Of a DNA stretch of 64,000 bases, positions 53,552-64,000 are shown one piece after another. The DNA is from Phycisphaerae bacterium (GTDB taxonomy: Bacteria > Planctomycetota > Phycisphaerae > UBA1845). Positions within the stretch are counted from its first letter, which is position 1, and each line of letters starts with the position of its first letter. Location of the stretch: assembly GCA_028289375.1 (NCBI GenBank), contig JANQQK010000060.1:1-64000 (forward strand), written 5' to 3'. The translations under genes were made by a program, and so were the position numbers. Under the pieces are notes generated by a model that was not told the origin of the DNA, searched no databases, and saw only the letters and a list, made by a program, of their open reading frames with translations.

Positions 53552-56500
53552 GTGAGTAACAACTGTTTGATCCAGCGAGCCGGATTGTGTGTCCTGTTGA
53601 CCGGATGTCTTCTCAGTGCTGCTGAGCGAGATACCGTCGCATTGCCTGTCGAGATTCAGCAGACTTTCGCCGCCGAATCGACGGTGCTGAGCCTCGAACT
53701 CGATGGCGTGCTCGTCACGAAGCAGGGTGTAAGTTTGGCCGTTGAACGCAATGGTGAATCACTCGCGGGTCCTGCATTGCAGTTCAACGAGACGCTCACC
53801 GACACGCCGATACAGGCGTTGGTGACGAACGATGCCTACCGCGGCTTACTCGCGGGCACCATGCTCGTCGCGGACGAGTCGATCACGCTGAGCGGTCGAT
53901 CGGCGCGGTCGTTTTCACTGGATGGGCTGCACTTGGTTTTCGATCCTGCCGGCAGCCTCGATCATGAGATCCTGCTCGTTGGTGATCGCGGATGGCGAAC
54001 GAAGGTCTTCGGAGTCGATGGCACGAATTCCGAGTTCGATGTTCAGACAGGCCAACTGACGATTTCCGGTCGGGTCTCCTGGACGGCAGAGATGGTTCAG
54101 GCCTTGGGCATCGAGCGATACGCAGATCAGGCCATTGGCACCATCGTCATCACGATGAACATGGTCGTGACCGAAACACGCGAAATCACGCAGGAAGGGG
54201 CCATTGAGTCGGTCGTGGTGAACACCGAGCCAACAGCTGCCGGTGGTTTCCCATCGCCAGGGCCTGATGTCATCGTCGGTGACCTGCCTGCCACAGCACA
54301 GCAGGGACGTCGGGGAACCTATCCAAACGGTATCGTCGGTATTTCCGTTGGTACGACTTCCTGCAACAAGGGTGATGTTCCGTTCAACTGGTTTGCCCTG
54401 CCGAACGTGGATCACCCGGTCATTCCCTACAACCTGTATCGCCTGCGAACCGAGAATGGCAGTGATCGCTTTGAGCAGATCGGCTGGAGCTGGATGAAGC
54501 ATGGATTCACCGCGCTTCAGCAGAACATCTGCGGTTTTGGTTGTACTTCCAGCGGCACGGGTTCGCTGTTGGGCGTTGGTTGCTCCGATCCGTATAGCGT
54601 TGGGCGTAATGGTGGACAGTGTGGTCTTGGCGCTCGCGAACAGGTCAATCCGTACACCGGTGCAATGCCGGGTGGACCAAACCTGGGCGGCAGTCCGTGT
54701 GGCTCGTCAAACTACCCCTCACGCGATCACCGTGGTCACGTGTTTGATGGTGCCTCCCTCCGTTGCCAGGTTCGCGACTCAGACCTGATTCCGGCGCAGA
54801 ACGTTGGTGCTCGCTATTTCTCTGAGGCGCAATACGTCAACCCGCACGAGTACAACAATCCTCAATCGCGCGCGAACCAGAACATGAACAACAATGTGTC
54901 TTACCGCGAACTGTCGGTGAGCATGCCTTCCAACGGAAACTACAACTTCTCCAACGTCGGCGCGACCGTTCGAGAGCAGCCGGCTGTCGAGGCGTGGCCG
55001 GGAGCGAGTTCGACGCTGATCGAGCCTGCATTCGATGTCGATGGCCGTGCCTTCCTGTACTACGAAGTGACCGATATCGGTGGCGGCTTGTGGCACTATG
55101 AGTACGCCCTTTACAACATGCACCTTGATCGGGCCATTCAGTCGTTCAGTGTGCCGATTCCATCGGGCGTCATATTGAGCAACGTGCAATTCCATGCTCC
55201 CCCGAACCACGACGATGTGGGCGTTGACCCGTCCGAGGAGTATTCGAACACGCCATGGACGTTCACGAACAGCGGTGGAATCGCAACATGGGAGACCGAG
55301 ACGTTTGCTCAGAACACCCAGGCCAACGCCATTCGCTTCGGTACGCTTTACAACTTCCGATTTGACGCCAACGCGCCGCCTCAAAACATCAACTCGACGG
55401 TCGGCTTCTTCAAGATCGCCGGTTCTGCCAATGTCGCGACGCAGGCGCCGCAGGCGGTCGGCCCGCAGGATTGCAACGGCAATGGCATCGAGGACAGCTT
55501 GGAAATCGCAAACGGTCAGGCGCAGGACTGCAACAGCAACGGACGGCCTGATGACTGTGACCCGTTGGATCAGCTTCGGACTCGGCGCGTCGCCAGTGGT
55601 TTGACCAATCCGGTCGGCGTGTTCGCACCTCCGGGCGATACGGATCGGCTGTTCATCGTTGAGCAGGCTGGGTTGATCAAGATTCTCGATTTGACGACTG
55701 AAACCGTGCTGCCGACGCCGTACCTCAATGTAACCGGCATCACGAGCGGTGGTGGCGAGACCGGTTTGTTGAGCATGGCCTTCCATCCTGATTGGGAGAC
55801 CGACACGCGGTTTTTCATCTACTACACGCGTGTTCAGGGCGGGACCGATCCGACGGTGGTGGCAGAGTTCACGGCGAGCAGCCCGTCAGCCAACACGGCC
55901 AACGCTGCGTCACGGACCGATCTGCTGGTCATCCCGCAGGATTTCTCGAACCACAATGGTGGCGGAATGTACTTCGGTCCGGATGGCTATCTCTACGTCG
56001 CGACCGGTGACGGCGGAAGTGCCAACGATCCAAACAACCGCTCACAGGACACGAGCTCACTGCTGGGCAAGATGCTTCGCCTCGACGTTGACACGCCCGG
56101 TACGTACAGCAGTCCCGCTGGCAACCCATTTGTTGGCGCAGCCGGTGACGACGAAATCTGGGCGTACGGTCTTCGCAATCCGTGGCGGTTCAGCTTCGAC
56201 CGTCTGACCGGTGACATCTACATCGGCGACGTCGGCCAGGATGCCCGCGAGGAGATCGACTTCGAGCCGGCTGGTTTCGCCGGTGGCGGTAACTATGGCT
56301 GGGACTGCAAAGAAGGTTCGATTTGCACGCCAACGAGCAGTGGCGGGTTTGGTTGTTCCTGCGGTCAGGCGGGCCTGATCGATCCGATTCACGAAATTGC
56401 TCACGGAACGCTGGGCGTCTGCTCAATCACCGGTGGTCACGTCTACCGTGGCTGTGCGATCGGCGGCCTGTCCGGGACGTATTTCTTCTCCGATCTGTGC

Positions 56501-59500
56501 GGCAACTTTGTCCGCACGTTCCGCTACGACGCCATCACCGACACCGTCAACGAATTGACCGATCGCACGTCCGAACTGGCGCCGGACGCCGGATTCCTCG
56601 GACAGATCGTCTCGTTCGGTGAGGATGGCGACGGCGAGATGTACATCGTGTCGCACAGCGGCGACATCTTCAAAATCGAGTCGGCCACCGGCGGCCCGCA
56701 GTGCGGTGATGGTACCGTCGATCCGGGTGAGGAATGCGATGACGGCAACACGACGCCAGGCGATGGCTGCAGTGCGACCTGCACGAATGAAGGGTGTGGT
56801 TTCTGCGGTGACGGCATCGTCAGCATCGACGAAGCCTGCGACGACGGGAACAACAACTCTGGTGACGGCTGCAGCTCGACGTGTGTGACCGAGACGGCCA
56901 ACGCTTGTGCGGATGCTGCCCTGATCAATGAAGGAACGTGGGCCTTCAACACGTCTGGCGCGACCACAGACGGACCTTCGCACGCTGCATGCGCAGAGTC
57001 CGGTGACGGTGGTGCAACGGTTAACGACATCTGGTTCCAGTACATCCCCACATGTACCGGACAAATGACCATCGACTTGTGTGATTCCACGTACGACACC
57101 GACCTGGTCGTCTACGACAGCTGCACTTGTCCGACCAACTCGAGCACGCTCCTCGCCTGCAATGATGATGCCGATTGCGCGCTTCAGTATCGCTCGCGCC
57201 TGACGAATGTCAGTGTTACGCAGGGCAATTGCTACCTCATCCGCGTCGGCGGTTGGCGCAATGCAGGCGACGAAGGTCCCGGAAACATGACGCTGTCCAT
57301 TTCGGGCGGTACTTGCAACGACCTCTGCGGAAATGGCATCGTCGAGGATTGTGAAGAATGCGACGACGGCAACAGCAATCCGGCCGATGGCTGCGACAAC
57401 TGCGTCATCACCCAGTCCGACTGCGACAACGACGGCACCAGCGACGCGGAAGAGATTGCCAACTGCGACGCAGCCGATCCGCGTTGTAAAGACTGCAACA
57501 GCAACGGTATTCCGGATGGCTGCGAATACACCGACGACCCCGGCATCGATTGTGCCGGTGGGCCGATCGGCAGTTCGTCGTCCGGCATGAGCTTGTTTGT
57601 CGCCAACAACTGCTTGTTCTGCCATAGTGCAGACGGCAGCGGCGGGACTGGACCGGATATTCGCGACAAGACACGTGTCGAAATCTGGAACAAGATCGGC
57701 CCATACGGTGCACACCCGGGCAGTCAGTTCCCGCAGTTCACACTGACCGACTACGCCAACCTTGAGGCGTTCCTTGCCCAGGGTGGTAGCCGCGGTCGTC
57801 CCGACTTCATTCCGGATGAATGTCAATCCGGGTTCGCCAACTGCGACGGCGACAGCATTCCCGACGCTTGCGAACTGGAGAATGGCACGCAGGTGGACAT
57901 CAACTACAACGGTGTTCCCGACGATTGCGACGGCTGTGTTGGCGACGGCGACTGCGATGACGGTTCGTTCTGCAACGGTGCGGAAATCTGCGACAACGAA
58001 TCGTGCGTCGCCGGTTCCGATCCATGTCCGGGTCAACTCTGTGACGAAGGATCTGATGCCTGCGTCGATTGTCTCGACAGTGGCGACTGCGACGACGGCC
58101 TGTTCTGCAACGGTGCAGAGACCTGCTCAGGCGGTACCTGCCAGAGTGGTTCTTCTCCATGCGGCGTTGGCCAGTTCTGCATCGAGAGTGCTGACGAATG
58201 TGTTGATTGCATTGTCGACGCGCACTGCGATGACGGCGCCTTCTGTAACGGTGCCGAGACGTGTGTGAACGATGTTTGCGTCAGCGGCAGCGATCCTTGT
58301 CCGGGTCTCGCGTGTGACGACGGAGCGGATACCTGCCTGTGTGACGACAATGGCGATTGCGATGACGGCGTGTTCTGCAACGGTGCGGAATTCTGCGACG
58401 GCGGTGGCCAGTGTCAGGACGGTGCTGCTCCGTGCAATCCCGGCGACATCTGCGATGAGGACGGCGAGAACTGTCTCTCCGCGTCGCGCATGTTCCTCGT
58501 GCCCGCCGGAACCGATCCGTCGGCTACGACACCGGGTGAGAATATGCAGCTTGTCGTTGACGCCGGCGATCGCATGACGCTGGATGTCTACCTTGAGAAC
58601 CAGGCCGCTCCGATGAGTTCGTACGACGCCACCTTCGCCTGCAACTATGCGAGTTCTGAAGGTGCCCTGGGTGCGACGTTCGTTGACGGCTCCTCATCGG
58701 TGGACATTGGACGCTCGAATTATGTATTCGCGGGCACGTCCGCCTTCCCTGTGCTTGATCAGGGACAGTGTGACGAGTCGATCCCGTGCTCTGCGTCCAA
58801 GGAATGCCCGCCGGGCAACTCGGCCTGCGTCGACACCAACAGTGACGATGTTCCGGACACGTGTTCGGTTGAACCCCCACGTCTGGGGGGTGTTTCGCTT
58901 GCGGGTGACATTACGTTCACCGAACCGCGTTACCTCGGTTCAATTCAATTTGATTTCCCAACGTCGGCCCGCGGCCAGTACGCCATGGGATTCGTCTGCA
59001 CGCCGGATGATGGATGTCAGTTGACCACGACGCTTGTGCAGAATGCCTCGCTGCAAGCACTGCCCTTCACCAGCGACGGCCTGATTGTCACAATCGCCGT
59101 CGGTCGGTGCTGCCTGCAGGATGATGGTGATCCGCAGCTTGAGTGTTTCGAGTTAACGTCCGGTGAGTGTGCGGGACTGGGCGGTGCATTTACAGCCGGG
59201 CAGGATTGCAGCGGCGACGACCCGTGCGGTTGTCAGTCAGACTGTGATTGCGTCTTCCCATTCCAGGAGGGTGTCTCGACCGGTTCGGACACTTGTCTGC
59301 AGCAGACGTGCGGCCCGAACGGATGTGAAGAATTCGTGACGCGCTATGGCGACATCATCGAACCATTCGGCGGGCTGGTGCAGACCAGCGACATCCTGTG
59401 TGCGGTGGCGGCATTCGGTAGCTACTGTGATTGCCCGAACGCTGACATCGCAGGCTGTGTGGTCTCCGGCGTACCAGTCGGGACCGACGATATCCTCGCG

Positions 59501-60109
59501 GTCGTGGATGCGTTTGGCGGTCTCAATCCGTGCGGATGCGAGGTTCCCATGGGTGGTACGTCGGCCGCTTCAAGCGAGCCAGCCATCGTCTTCGACGCAC
59601 CGGTGCACTCGGTTAGTCCGGATGCCCCAGCCACCATCGCGCTTGTCCCGCAGAGTCGTCGCGCGGTGGCCGGCGGCACGGTCTCGGTCGATGTCTTCGT
59701 TGAGGGCGTCAGCCAGATGAGTGGCTATGAGTTGGGACTGACGGCTGGATTGACGGGCGGAACACGTCGGCTTGGGTTCAACCCGGCGGATGTGAGCCGC
59801 GTCTCGATCGACAGCACGCGCAGCGACTTCGTCTTTGTCGCGGCTGACAACATCCCGTTGACTGATGAGCAAGGCGGGCGTCTCGGTGCCGTGTCGCTCT
59901 CGGGCGGAGCCGATGTGACCGGCGGCAAGGTGGCGTACCTCGGAACGTTCGAGGTCACGGTTCCACAGGCAACCGGTCAGTTGACGATTTCTCTCGACGC
60001 CGCCGTCTCCGGCCTCTGGAAATCGTCGATCGAATCGATCGCGATGCGTCCGATCAAGCCCGTTGTGATTACGGTCGTTCAGTCGGAAATGCGACTCGGA
60101 TCACGTTAG
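53552..60109 (+). CDS. Giant exported PQQ-type sugar dehydrogenase / cytochrome c / Cys-rich / cohesin-dockerin-like protein
   Basis: A 2185-residue protein from a GTG start (AGGAAAGGA upstream), with a signal peptide. Residues 1-670 are an exported region of unknown fold. About 678-1045 form a glucose/sorbosone dehydrogenase-like PQQ propeller ([58 protein letters not shown]). Then Cys-rich repeats, a PPC-like domain (about 1118-1253) and a c-type haem domain with CLFCH at 1354-1358. Four CNGAE-type Cys repeats follow (about 1460-1643). The C-terminal cassette (nt 58487-60109) has a cohesin-like domain ([15 protein letters not shown]), a dockerin-like duplication (59345-59542) and a last cohesin-like domain ending [12 protein letters not shown]. 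Electron flow from PQQ to haem on the cell surface is inferred; the metal and cofactor ligands were not all checked. Confidence 0.85.
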   Translation: MSNNCLIQRAGLCVLLTGCLLSAAERDTVALPVEIQQTFAAESTVLSLELDGVLVTKQGVSLAVERNGESLAGPALQFNETLTDTPIQALVTNDAYRGLLAGTMLVADESITLSGRSARSFSLDGLHLVFDPAGSLDHEILLVGDRGWRTKVFGVDGTNSEFDVQTGQLTISGRVSWTAEMVQALGIERYADQAIGTIVITMNMVVTETREITQEGAIESVVVNTEPTAAGGFPSPGPDVIVGDLPATAQQGRRGTYPNGIVGISVGTTSCNKGDVPFNWFALPNVDHPVIPYNLYRLRTENGSDRFEQIGWSWMKHGFTALQQNICGFGCTSSGTGSLLGVGCSDPYSVGRNGGQCGLGAREQVNPYTGAMPGGPNLGGSPCGSSNYPSRDHRGHVFDGASLRCQVRDSDLIPAQNVGARYFSEAQYVNPHEYNNPQSRANQNMNNNVSYRELSVSMPSNGNYNFSNVGATVREQPAVEAWPGASSTLIEPAFDVDGRAFLYYEVTDIGGGLWHYEYALYNMHLDRAIQSFSVPIPSGVILSNVQFHAPPNHDDVGVDPSEEYSNTPWTFTNSGGIATWETETFAQNTQANAIRFGTLYNFRFDANAPPQNINSTVGFFKIAGSANVATQAPQAVGPQDCNGNGIEDSLEIANGQAQDCNSNGRPDDCDPLDQLRTRRVASGLTNPVGVFAPPGDTDRLFIVEQAGLIKILDLTTETVLPTPYLNVTGITSGGGETGLLSMAFHPDWETDTRFFIYYTRVQGGTDPTVVAEFTASSPSANTANAASRTDLLVIPQDFSNHNGGGMYFGPDGYLYVATGDGGSANDPNNRSQDTSSLLGKMLRLDVDTPGTYSSPAGNPFVGAAGDDEIWAYGLRNPWRFSFDRLTGDIYIGDVGQDAREEIDFEPAGFAGGGNYGWDCKEGSICTPTSSGGFGCSCGQAGLIDPIHEIAHGTLGVCSITGGHVYRGCAIGGLSGTYFFSDLCGNFVRTFRYDAITDTVNELTDRTSELAPDAGFLGQIVSFGEDGDGEMYIVSHSGDIFKIESATGGPQCGDGTVDPGEECDDGNTTPGDGCSATCTNEGCGFCGDGIVSIDEACDDGNNNSGDGCSSTCVTETANACADAALINEGTWAFNTSGATTDGPSHAACAESGDGGATVNDIWFQYIPTCTGQMTIDLCDSTYDTDLVVYDSCTCPTNSSTLLACNDDADCALQYRSRLTNVSVTQGNCYLIRVGGWRNAGDEGPGNMTLSISGGTCNDLCGNGIVEDCEECDDGNSNPADGCDNCVITQSDCDNDGTSDAEEIANCDAADPRCKDCNSNGIPDGCEYTDDPGIDCAGGPIGSSSSGMSLFVANNCLFCHSADGSGGTGPDIRDKTRVEIWNKIGPYGAHPGSQFPQFTLTDYANLEAFLAQGGSRGRPDFIPDECQSGFANCDGDSIPDACELENGTQVDINYNGVPDDCDGCVGDGDCDDGSFCNGAEICDNESCVAGSDPCPGQLCDEGSDACVDCLDSGDCDDGLFCNGAETCSGGTCQSGSSPCGVGQFCIESADECVDCIVDAHCDDGAFCNGAETCVNDVCVSGSDPCPGLACDDGADTCLCDDNGDCDDGVFCNGAEFCDGGGQCQDGAAPCNPGDICDEDGENCLSASRMFLVPAGTDPSATTPGENMQLVVDAGDRMTLDVYLENQAAPMSSYDATFACNYASSEGALGATFVDGSSSVDIGRSNYVFAGTSAFPVLDQGQCDESIPCSASKECPPGNSACVDTNSDDVPDTCSVEPPRLGGVSLAGDITFTEPRYLGSIQFDFPTSARGQYAMGFVCTPDDGCQLTTTLVQNASLQALPFTSDGLIVTIAVGRCCLQDDGDPQLECFELTSGECAGLGGAFTAGQDCSGDDPCGCQSDCDCVFPFQEGVSTGSDTCLQQTCGPNGCEEFVTRYGDIIEPFGGLVQTSDILCAVAAFGSYCDCPNADIAGCVVSGVPVGTDDILAVVDAFGGLNPCGCEVPMGGTSAASSEPAIVFDAPVHSVSPDAPATIALVPQSRRAVAGGTVSVDVFVEGVSQMSGYELGLTAGLTGGTRRLGFNPADVSRVSIDSTRSDFVFVAADNIPLTDEQGGRLGAVSLSGGADVTGGKVAYLGTFEVTVPQATGQLTISLDAAVSGLWKSSIESIAMRPIKPVVITVVQSEMRLGSR

Positions 60110-60148
60110 CCGATCGTGAGGCTCGATGACTGATTGATGAAACATAGT

Positions 60149-60186
60149 GGCCGCTGGGGAATAGCGATTCTCCAGCGGCCTTTTCT
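60149..60186 (+). terminator. Rho-independent terminator after the 2185-residue protein gene
   Basis: GGCCGCTGG (60149-60157) pairs perfectly with CCAGCGGCC (60172-60180) and TTTTCT follows. It ends the previous transcript. The rest of the 344-bp gap (60110-60453) holds no gene that I can support; no clear promoter was found. Confidence 0.85.
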
Positions 60187-60453
60187 CATGGACCAAGACC
60201 TGAGTGAATTCGTTCATCCAATCGCCCCGTGGACGTGGCCGCCCGGTGCGAAATGGGCCCAATTCCATGCGGAAATGCTTGTTTTTGGACGAGTGACGGC
60301 CCAAAATAAGGAGCTGAGGGTATGCAACGTGGTCAACGCTTGCCAGCCCATGTGGTGGGTGATTCAGCATTCCCGTTCCGCACGAAACATCGGGGAATCG
60401 GCCAGTCACAGGAAATGGGCGTCTTTTCGGGGAACGTCGATGGAGGTGTCAGG

Positions 60454-63400
60454 ATGATGCAACAGACAACGGCAATGAAGAACATCAAGATGTCGCAAAT
60501 TCTCTGCGCATTGGTGGTCATGGCGACGTGCGTCATGGCTCAGCCCGTCGGCGACGTGGCACGCGAGGCGGCGACAACGCCGCCCAACATGCTCACCGAC
60601 GAACTGTCCTATGAAATTGTCGATCGTGTCGAGTGGAAGGCTGCCGCCAACGCCCACTTTGATGTCGCCGACTCCACCCTGCAACGCCTGACCGTCCCCG
60701 CCGGACGACCGGCTGCCTTCGCGACGCGCGCGGAACTCGGCCAGCAAGCCCGCACGATTCGATTCGAGAAACACTCGCTGCGCAGCAATGATTTCCGTGT
60801 ACTCATTCAAGCCGACGCAAGTGGCCAACTCACCGAGGTGGATGCTCCGCCGGTCAGCACGTACCGCGGCAGCGTCGATGGTCTGCCCGATGCCTACGTC
60901 CGCGCCGCGTTCTACGACGGCAAGCTCAGTGCGATGGTCACATTCGACGACGAGACGTACGCGATCGAGTCGATTAAGGGTGCCGTCCCCGAGGCGGACA
61001 ACGACATGTACGTCGTCCATCGCAGCTCCGACGCGCTCAACTCGCGCGGAGGAACCTGCGGCGTGAAGGACGATGAGGAAATGGCGCGGCGGATGTTTGA
61101 ACCGTTACCACCATCTGCCGCCGGCACAGGCCTCGAGATCACCGAGATCGGCATCGATGCGGATCACTCGTTTTATCTGCTCAACGGATCCAACGTGGTC
61201 AACACCGTGGTGGATGTCGAGCGCGTCATGAATGGTTTCTCCTCTGGTTCGACCACAGGCGTCGCTGGCCCCTACGCGATCCTGGACATCACTTTTGAAA
61301 TCACCACCATTATCGTCCGAACCAACCCGAACGACCCGTACACGACCAGCAATGCCGATTTCCTGCTCGATGATTTTCGCGATGTGTGGCGTACGCTTCC
61401 CGAGTCGGATATTCGCCGGGACGTCGCGCACCTTTTCACGGGCATCCCACTCGATCCACCCACGATCGGTATCGCATCCGTTGGTACCATTTGTCAATCC
61501 GTCAATGGATTTCATTACGGTCTGAGCGAATCTCGATTCTCAAGCAACATTGTGAGCCGCGTCGCCCTGACCGCCCACGAGATCGGGCACAATTACGATG
61601 CCTTGCACTGTGATGGCTCCTCGACGTGCCGGATCATGTGTTCCGGGCTTGGTGGTTGTGCAGGTCTCAGTCCGCTGACCTTCGGCACCAGCGCCAGCAA
61701 CCGCATCATCAATTACCGCAATGCCATCGGTTGCCTCGAACCGTTGCCGCCCGTGCAGACCATTCCTTTCTTTGATGACTTCCCGACGAATTCGCTCAAT
61801 AGCAATCGGTGGACCTACGTGGATGGCGTCTTTGCAAGCACCGGAGCGTCGAATCCGCCAAGTGGTTCCCGCGCCATGAACCTTGATGCCACCGGGGCCG
61901 ATCTGTACGAAGACAACGAAGCGCGGACGAACTTCATTGATCTCAGCGGAGTCGCGGAGGGCTCTGTCTCCTACTTCACGCAGCACATCGGCGTGGAGTC
62001 GGGTGAATCGCTCATCGTGGATTACTGGTCTGTCGTCGGCGCGACAAGACGGTGGATCGAACTGAATGAGATCATCTCCGATGGTACCAATCAGACCGAC
62101 TTTGTGTTCCATTCACATACGCTGCCGGCCGATGCCCTGCATGGTGAATTCCGACTGCGTTTTCGCGCGAACGTCGACCAAACGAACGACGACTGGTTCG
62201 TGGATGACCTGACCGTATCGACGGATGTCCCTCCGACGATCATCATTCAACCGCAGGACATCGACGCATGCGCCGGCGATCTTGTCATTATCGAGGTGGT
62301 CGCCGACGGAACCGCTCCATTGACCTACCAGTGGTTCAAAGATGGGGTACCGCTCATCGGCCAGGAAAACGCAGCATTGATCCTCAACAGCGCGTCACTG
62401 AGCGATTCAGGAAGCTATACCTGCCAGGTGACCAACAGTGAGGGACAGGTGTTGAGCGATCCAGCCATCCTGACCGTCCAGGATGCGGCAGGATGCGATG
62501 ATGGTTTGTTCTGCACTGGTGTCGAAACGTGCTCCGCCGGCGTTTGCGTGTCGCCCGGCTCGCCCTGCACTGATCCCGCCATTGCGATTTGTGATGAAGA
62601 CGGCGACGCCTGCTTGCCGACCCCGCGTGTGTTCCTCGTTCCCGCCGGAACCAGTCCATCAATGACCACGCCGGGGCAGGACTTTGAAACCGTCGTCTCC
62701 GGAGCGTCCTCATTTGTTGTTGAGGTGTTTCTTGAGAACGATTCTGCTGAAATCACGGGCTATACCGTCGCCGCCGCTTGTTCCTCAGAAAGCAGCGAGA
62801 TCGGGTCGCCCGACATTACGTACGTCCCGGAATCCGCTGATGTTGATCTTGGCCGCCCTGATTACGTATTTGCTGGTCTTGTGAACTTCACGCCAATCGA
62901 TGAAGGCCAATGCGACGACGGCATCTCCTGCGCCAGTTTCGCCGATTGCCCGATGGGCAACAGTGAGTGCATCGACACGGACATGGACACGGTTCCGGAT
63001 ACCTGCAGCGTTATCCCGCCGCGTACGGCAGCGGTCCTCTTTAACCCTATGGATGCACTCACGTTCCCGATGGCTCGATATGCTGGTCAGTTCGAGTTCC
63101 AGGTTCCGTCCAATGCTTCGGGTGAGTACCTGATTCAGGCGATCTGCCTGAGCGGTGATGGCTGCGACACCGACCTGACGGTTCTCAACGACGGCACTGA
63201 GAACCCGCCACTGCTCCTCGCAGACGGACTGCGCGTCACGGTCCCCGCTGGCCGGTGCTGCTATGACGGCGATGGGTCCGCGCCGCTCGAGTGCGTCGAA
63301 ACCACTGCGTTCGAATGTGCCAACACCTTCTCCGGCGCCTTCGCTGCCGGGCAGACTTGCAGCGGTGCTGATCCGTGTGCGTGTGAGACCGACTGCGACT

Positions 63401-64000
63401 GCGTGGTTCCCTTTGAATCCGGCGTCACCGGCGGTTCCGATGTCTGTCAGGTCCAATCCTGCGGAGGCGGCGGGTGCAATGAACTTCCGGTCCGCTATGG
63501 CAACATCGCCGAGCCATTCACTGGCCTTGTCCAGACGGACGACATCCTTTGCGGCGTGGCCGCATTTGGAAGCTACTGCGCATGCCCCAACGCGGACATC
63601 GCGGGGTGCATCGTTTCGGGTATTCCGATCTTGACCGCCGACATTCTGGCGTTGGTCGGTGCTTTCGGCGGTTTCGATCCGTGTGGCTGCCCGACGCCAC
63701 CCTCGGCTGCAACCGAAGGTGCCATCACAGTCCCAGCCCCGATTCGATTCACAGGTGATGGTCCTACTGCGGAGATCGTCCTGTCACCTGACCGTCGAAG
63801 CGTTCTTCCGGGGGATGCCGTCACCATCGATGTGCATCTTCGTAACGTCGAAGGCGTGACTGGATATGAAGTGGCACTGGATGCAGTGTTGGATACACGT
63901 GTCGGCAGGCAGGCAATCGCGACCAAACCGGTCGTCGACACCGCCCGTCGTTCCTTTGTATTCGAGGACGGAGATCATTACCCGCTTATCGACAATGAGT
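60454..64000 (+). CDS. Exported latent metzincin protease with Ig-like and cohesin-dockerin-like modules (partial at window edge)
   Basis: Open reading continues past position 64000 (1182 codons seen). GGAGG seven bases before ATG 60454 fixes the start; the signal peptide ends CVMA. The prodomain resembles reprolysin propeptides and carries a CGV cysteine-switch at C202. The catalytic motif is HEIGHNYDALH (H375, H379, H385) with Met-turn RIMC (M395); the eighth position, usually Gly in metzincins, is Asp. Then a jelly-roll-like part, an Ig-like domain (VVADGTAPLTYQWFKDGVPL), one Cys repeat, and the same cassette as in the upstream gene (FLVPAGTSPSMTTPG from 62626, dockerin-like duplication 63496-63693). 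Extracellular proteolysis is likely; the Asp may alter activity. Confidence 0.85.
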   Translation, partial: MMQQTTAMKNIKMSQILCALVVMATCVMAQPVGDVAREAATTPPNMLTDELSYEIVDRVEWKAAANAHFDVADSTLQRLTVPAGRPAAFATRAELGQQARTIRFEKHSLRSNDFRVLIQADASGQLTEVDAPPVSTYRGSVDGLPDAYVRAAFYDGKLSAMVTFDDETYAIESIKGAVPEADNDMYVVHRSSDALNSRGGTCGVKDDEEMARRMFEPLPPSAAGTGLEITEIGIDADHSFYLLNGSNVVNTVVDVERVMNGFSSGSTTGVAGPYAILDITFEITTIIVRTNPNDPYTTSNADFLLDDFRDVWRTLPESDIRRDVAHLFTGIPLDPPTIGIASVGTICQSVNGFHYGLSESRFSSNIVSRVALTAHEIGHNYDALHCDGSSTCRIMCSGLGGCAGLSPLTFGTSASNRIINYRNAIGCLEPLPPVQTIPFFDDFPTNSLNSNRWTYVDGVFASTGASNPPSGSRAMNLDATGADLYEDNEARTNFIDLSGVAEGSVSYFTQHIGVESGESLIVDYWSVVGATRRWIELNEIISDGTNQTDFVFHSHTLPADALHGEFRLRFRANVDQTNDDWFVDDLTVSTDVPPTIIIQPQDIDACAGDLVIIEVVADGTAPLTYQWFKDGVPLIGQENAALILNSASLSDSGSYTCQVTNSEGQVLSDPAILTVQDAAGCDDGLFCTGVETCSAGVCVSPGSPCTDPAIAICDEDGDACLPTPRVFLVPAGTSPSMTTPGQDFETVVSGASSFVVEVFLENDSAEITGYTVAAACSSESSEIGSPDITYVPESADVDLGRPDYVFAGLVNFTPIDEGQCDDGISCASFADCPMGNSECIDTDMDTVPDTCSVIPPRTAAVLFNPMDALTFPMARYAGQFEFQVPSNASGEYLIQAICLSGDGCDTDLTVLNDGTENPPLLLADGLRVTVPAGRCCYDGDGSAPLECVETTAFECANTFSGAFAAGQTCSGADPCACETDCDCVVPFESGVTGGSDVCQVQSCGGGGCNELPVRYGNIAEPFTGLVQTDDILCGVAAFGSYCACPNADIAGCIVSGIPILTADILALVGAFGGFDPCGCPTPPSAATEGAITVPAPIRFTGDGPTAEIVLSPDRRSVLPGDAVTIDVHLRNVEGVTGYEVALDAVLDTRVGRQAIATKPVVDTARRSFVFEDGDHYPLIDNE

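Noticed and set aside
56423-58036. Long minus-strand frame (537 codons) inside the 2185-residue protein gene
   Set aside because: Low-complexity Val/Ala/Thr/Arg-rich antisense frame; the plus strand has recognisable domains throughout.
1-64000. CRISPR arrays, tRNA or rRNA genes, transposases
   Set aside because: No repeat-spacer pattern, no tRNA-type T-loop with acceptor stem, and no transposase-like frame was recognised. A tRNA scan would settle the tRNA part.
48789-64000. A true cellulosome
   Set aside because: No glycoside hydrolase or carbohydrate-binding module is visible, and the dockerin-like units are variant; only a cohesin/dockerin-like assembly is suggested.

Overview
The window looks like a chromosomal piece of a GC-rich, diderm member of the Planctomycetota, possibly Phycisphaerae-like. 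The clues are large secreted proteins built from cohesin-like, dockerin-like and Cys-rich Asp-rich modules, several formylglycine-generating-enzyme-like (FGE-like) domains, a giant LptC/LptA-like protein next to kdsC, and short C-terminal sorting-type tails. The phylum assignment is inferred from gene content; there is no rRNA, and I recognised no tRNA. No CRISPR array, transposase or phage gene was seen.

Region 1 (0-31 kb) is mostly housekeeping: cysS, ispF, an ArsC-like reductase, a nitroreductase with metG, ndk, a lipoprotein gene coupled to ffh, a hybrid histidine kinase with two FixL-like PAS domains, speD, a trpS-scpA-ridA operon, kdsC with a giant LPS-transport-like protein, and larE. 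A few AT-richer or family-less genes (truncated FGE-like gene at the left edge, hypothetical at 9.3-10.3 kb, HEAT-like protein at 23.6-25.3 kb) are scattered among them. An 806-bp stretch (29620-30425) has no convincing gene but several strong hairpins.

Region 2 (31-40 kb) has two transporters (OPT and SSS families), then a stand-alone sigma54 activator. Between it and a secreted protein with a PIPAMG-type C-terminal tail lie a near-consensus sigma54 promoter and upstream inverted repeats. A small membrane protein with an IPTL-like motif and a GAF/HD-GYP c-di-GMP phosphodiesterase follow.

Region 3 (40.3-48.8 kb) is a compact locus: a GAP1-like protein, a zinc-ribbon GTPase, an FGE-like (FGS) protein and a coiled-coil protein in one tightly packed operon, divergent from a 1377-residue coiled-coil protein. 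It resembles the GTPase-centred bacterial conflict or signalling systems and is the best candidate for a poorly described system.

Region 4 (48.8 kb to the right edge) is an array of four exported proteins carrying cohesin-like beta-sandwiches and dockerin-like modules: a small cohesin/dockerin protein, a 939-residue protein with Asp/Cys-rich metal-binding repeats, a 2185-residue protein fusing a PQQ-type sugar dehydrogenase to a c-type haem domain, and a latent metzincin protease that runs off the window. The last three share a variant dockerin-like duplication followed by a cohesin-like domain, suggesting a surface or extracellular assembly made by gene duplication. Two of the intergenic gaps carry clear rho-independent terminators and two carry good sigma70-type promoters.
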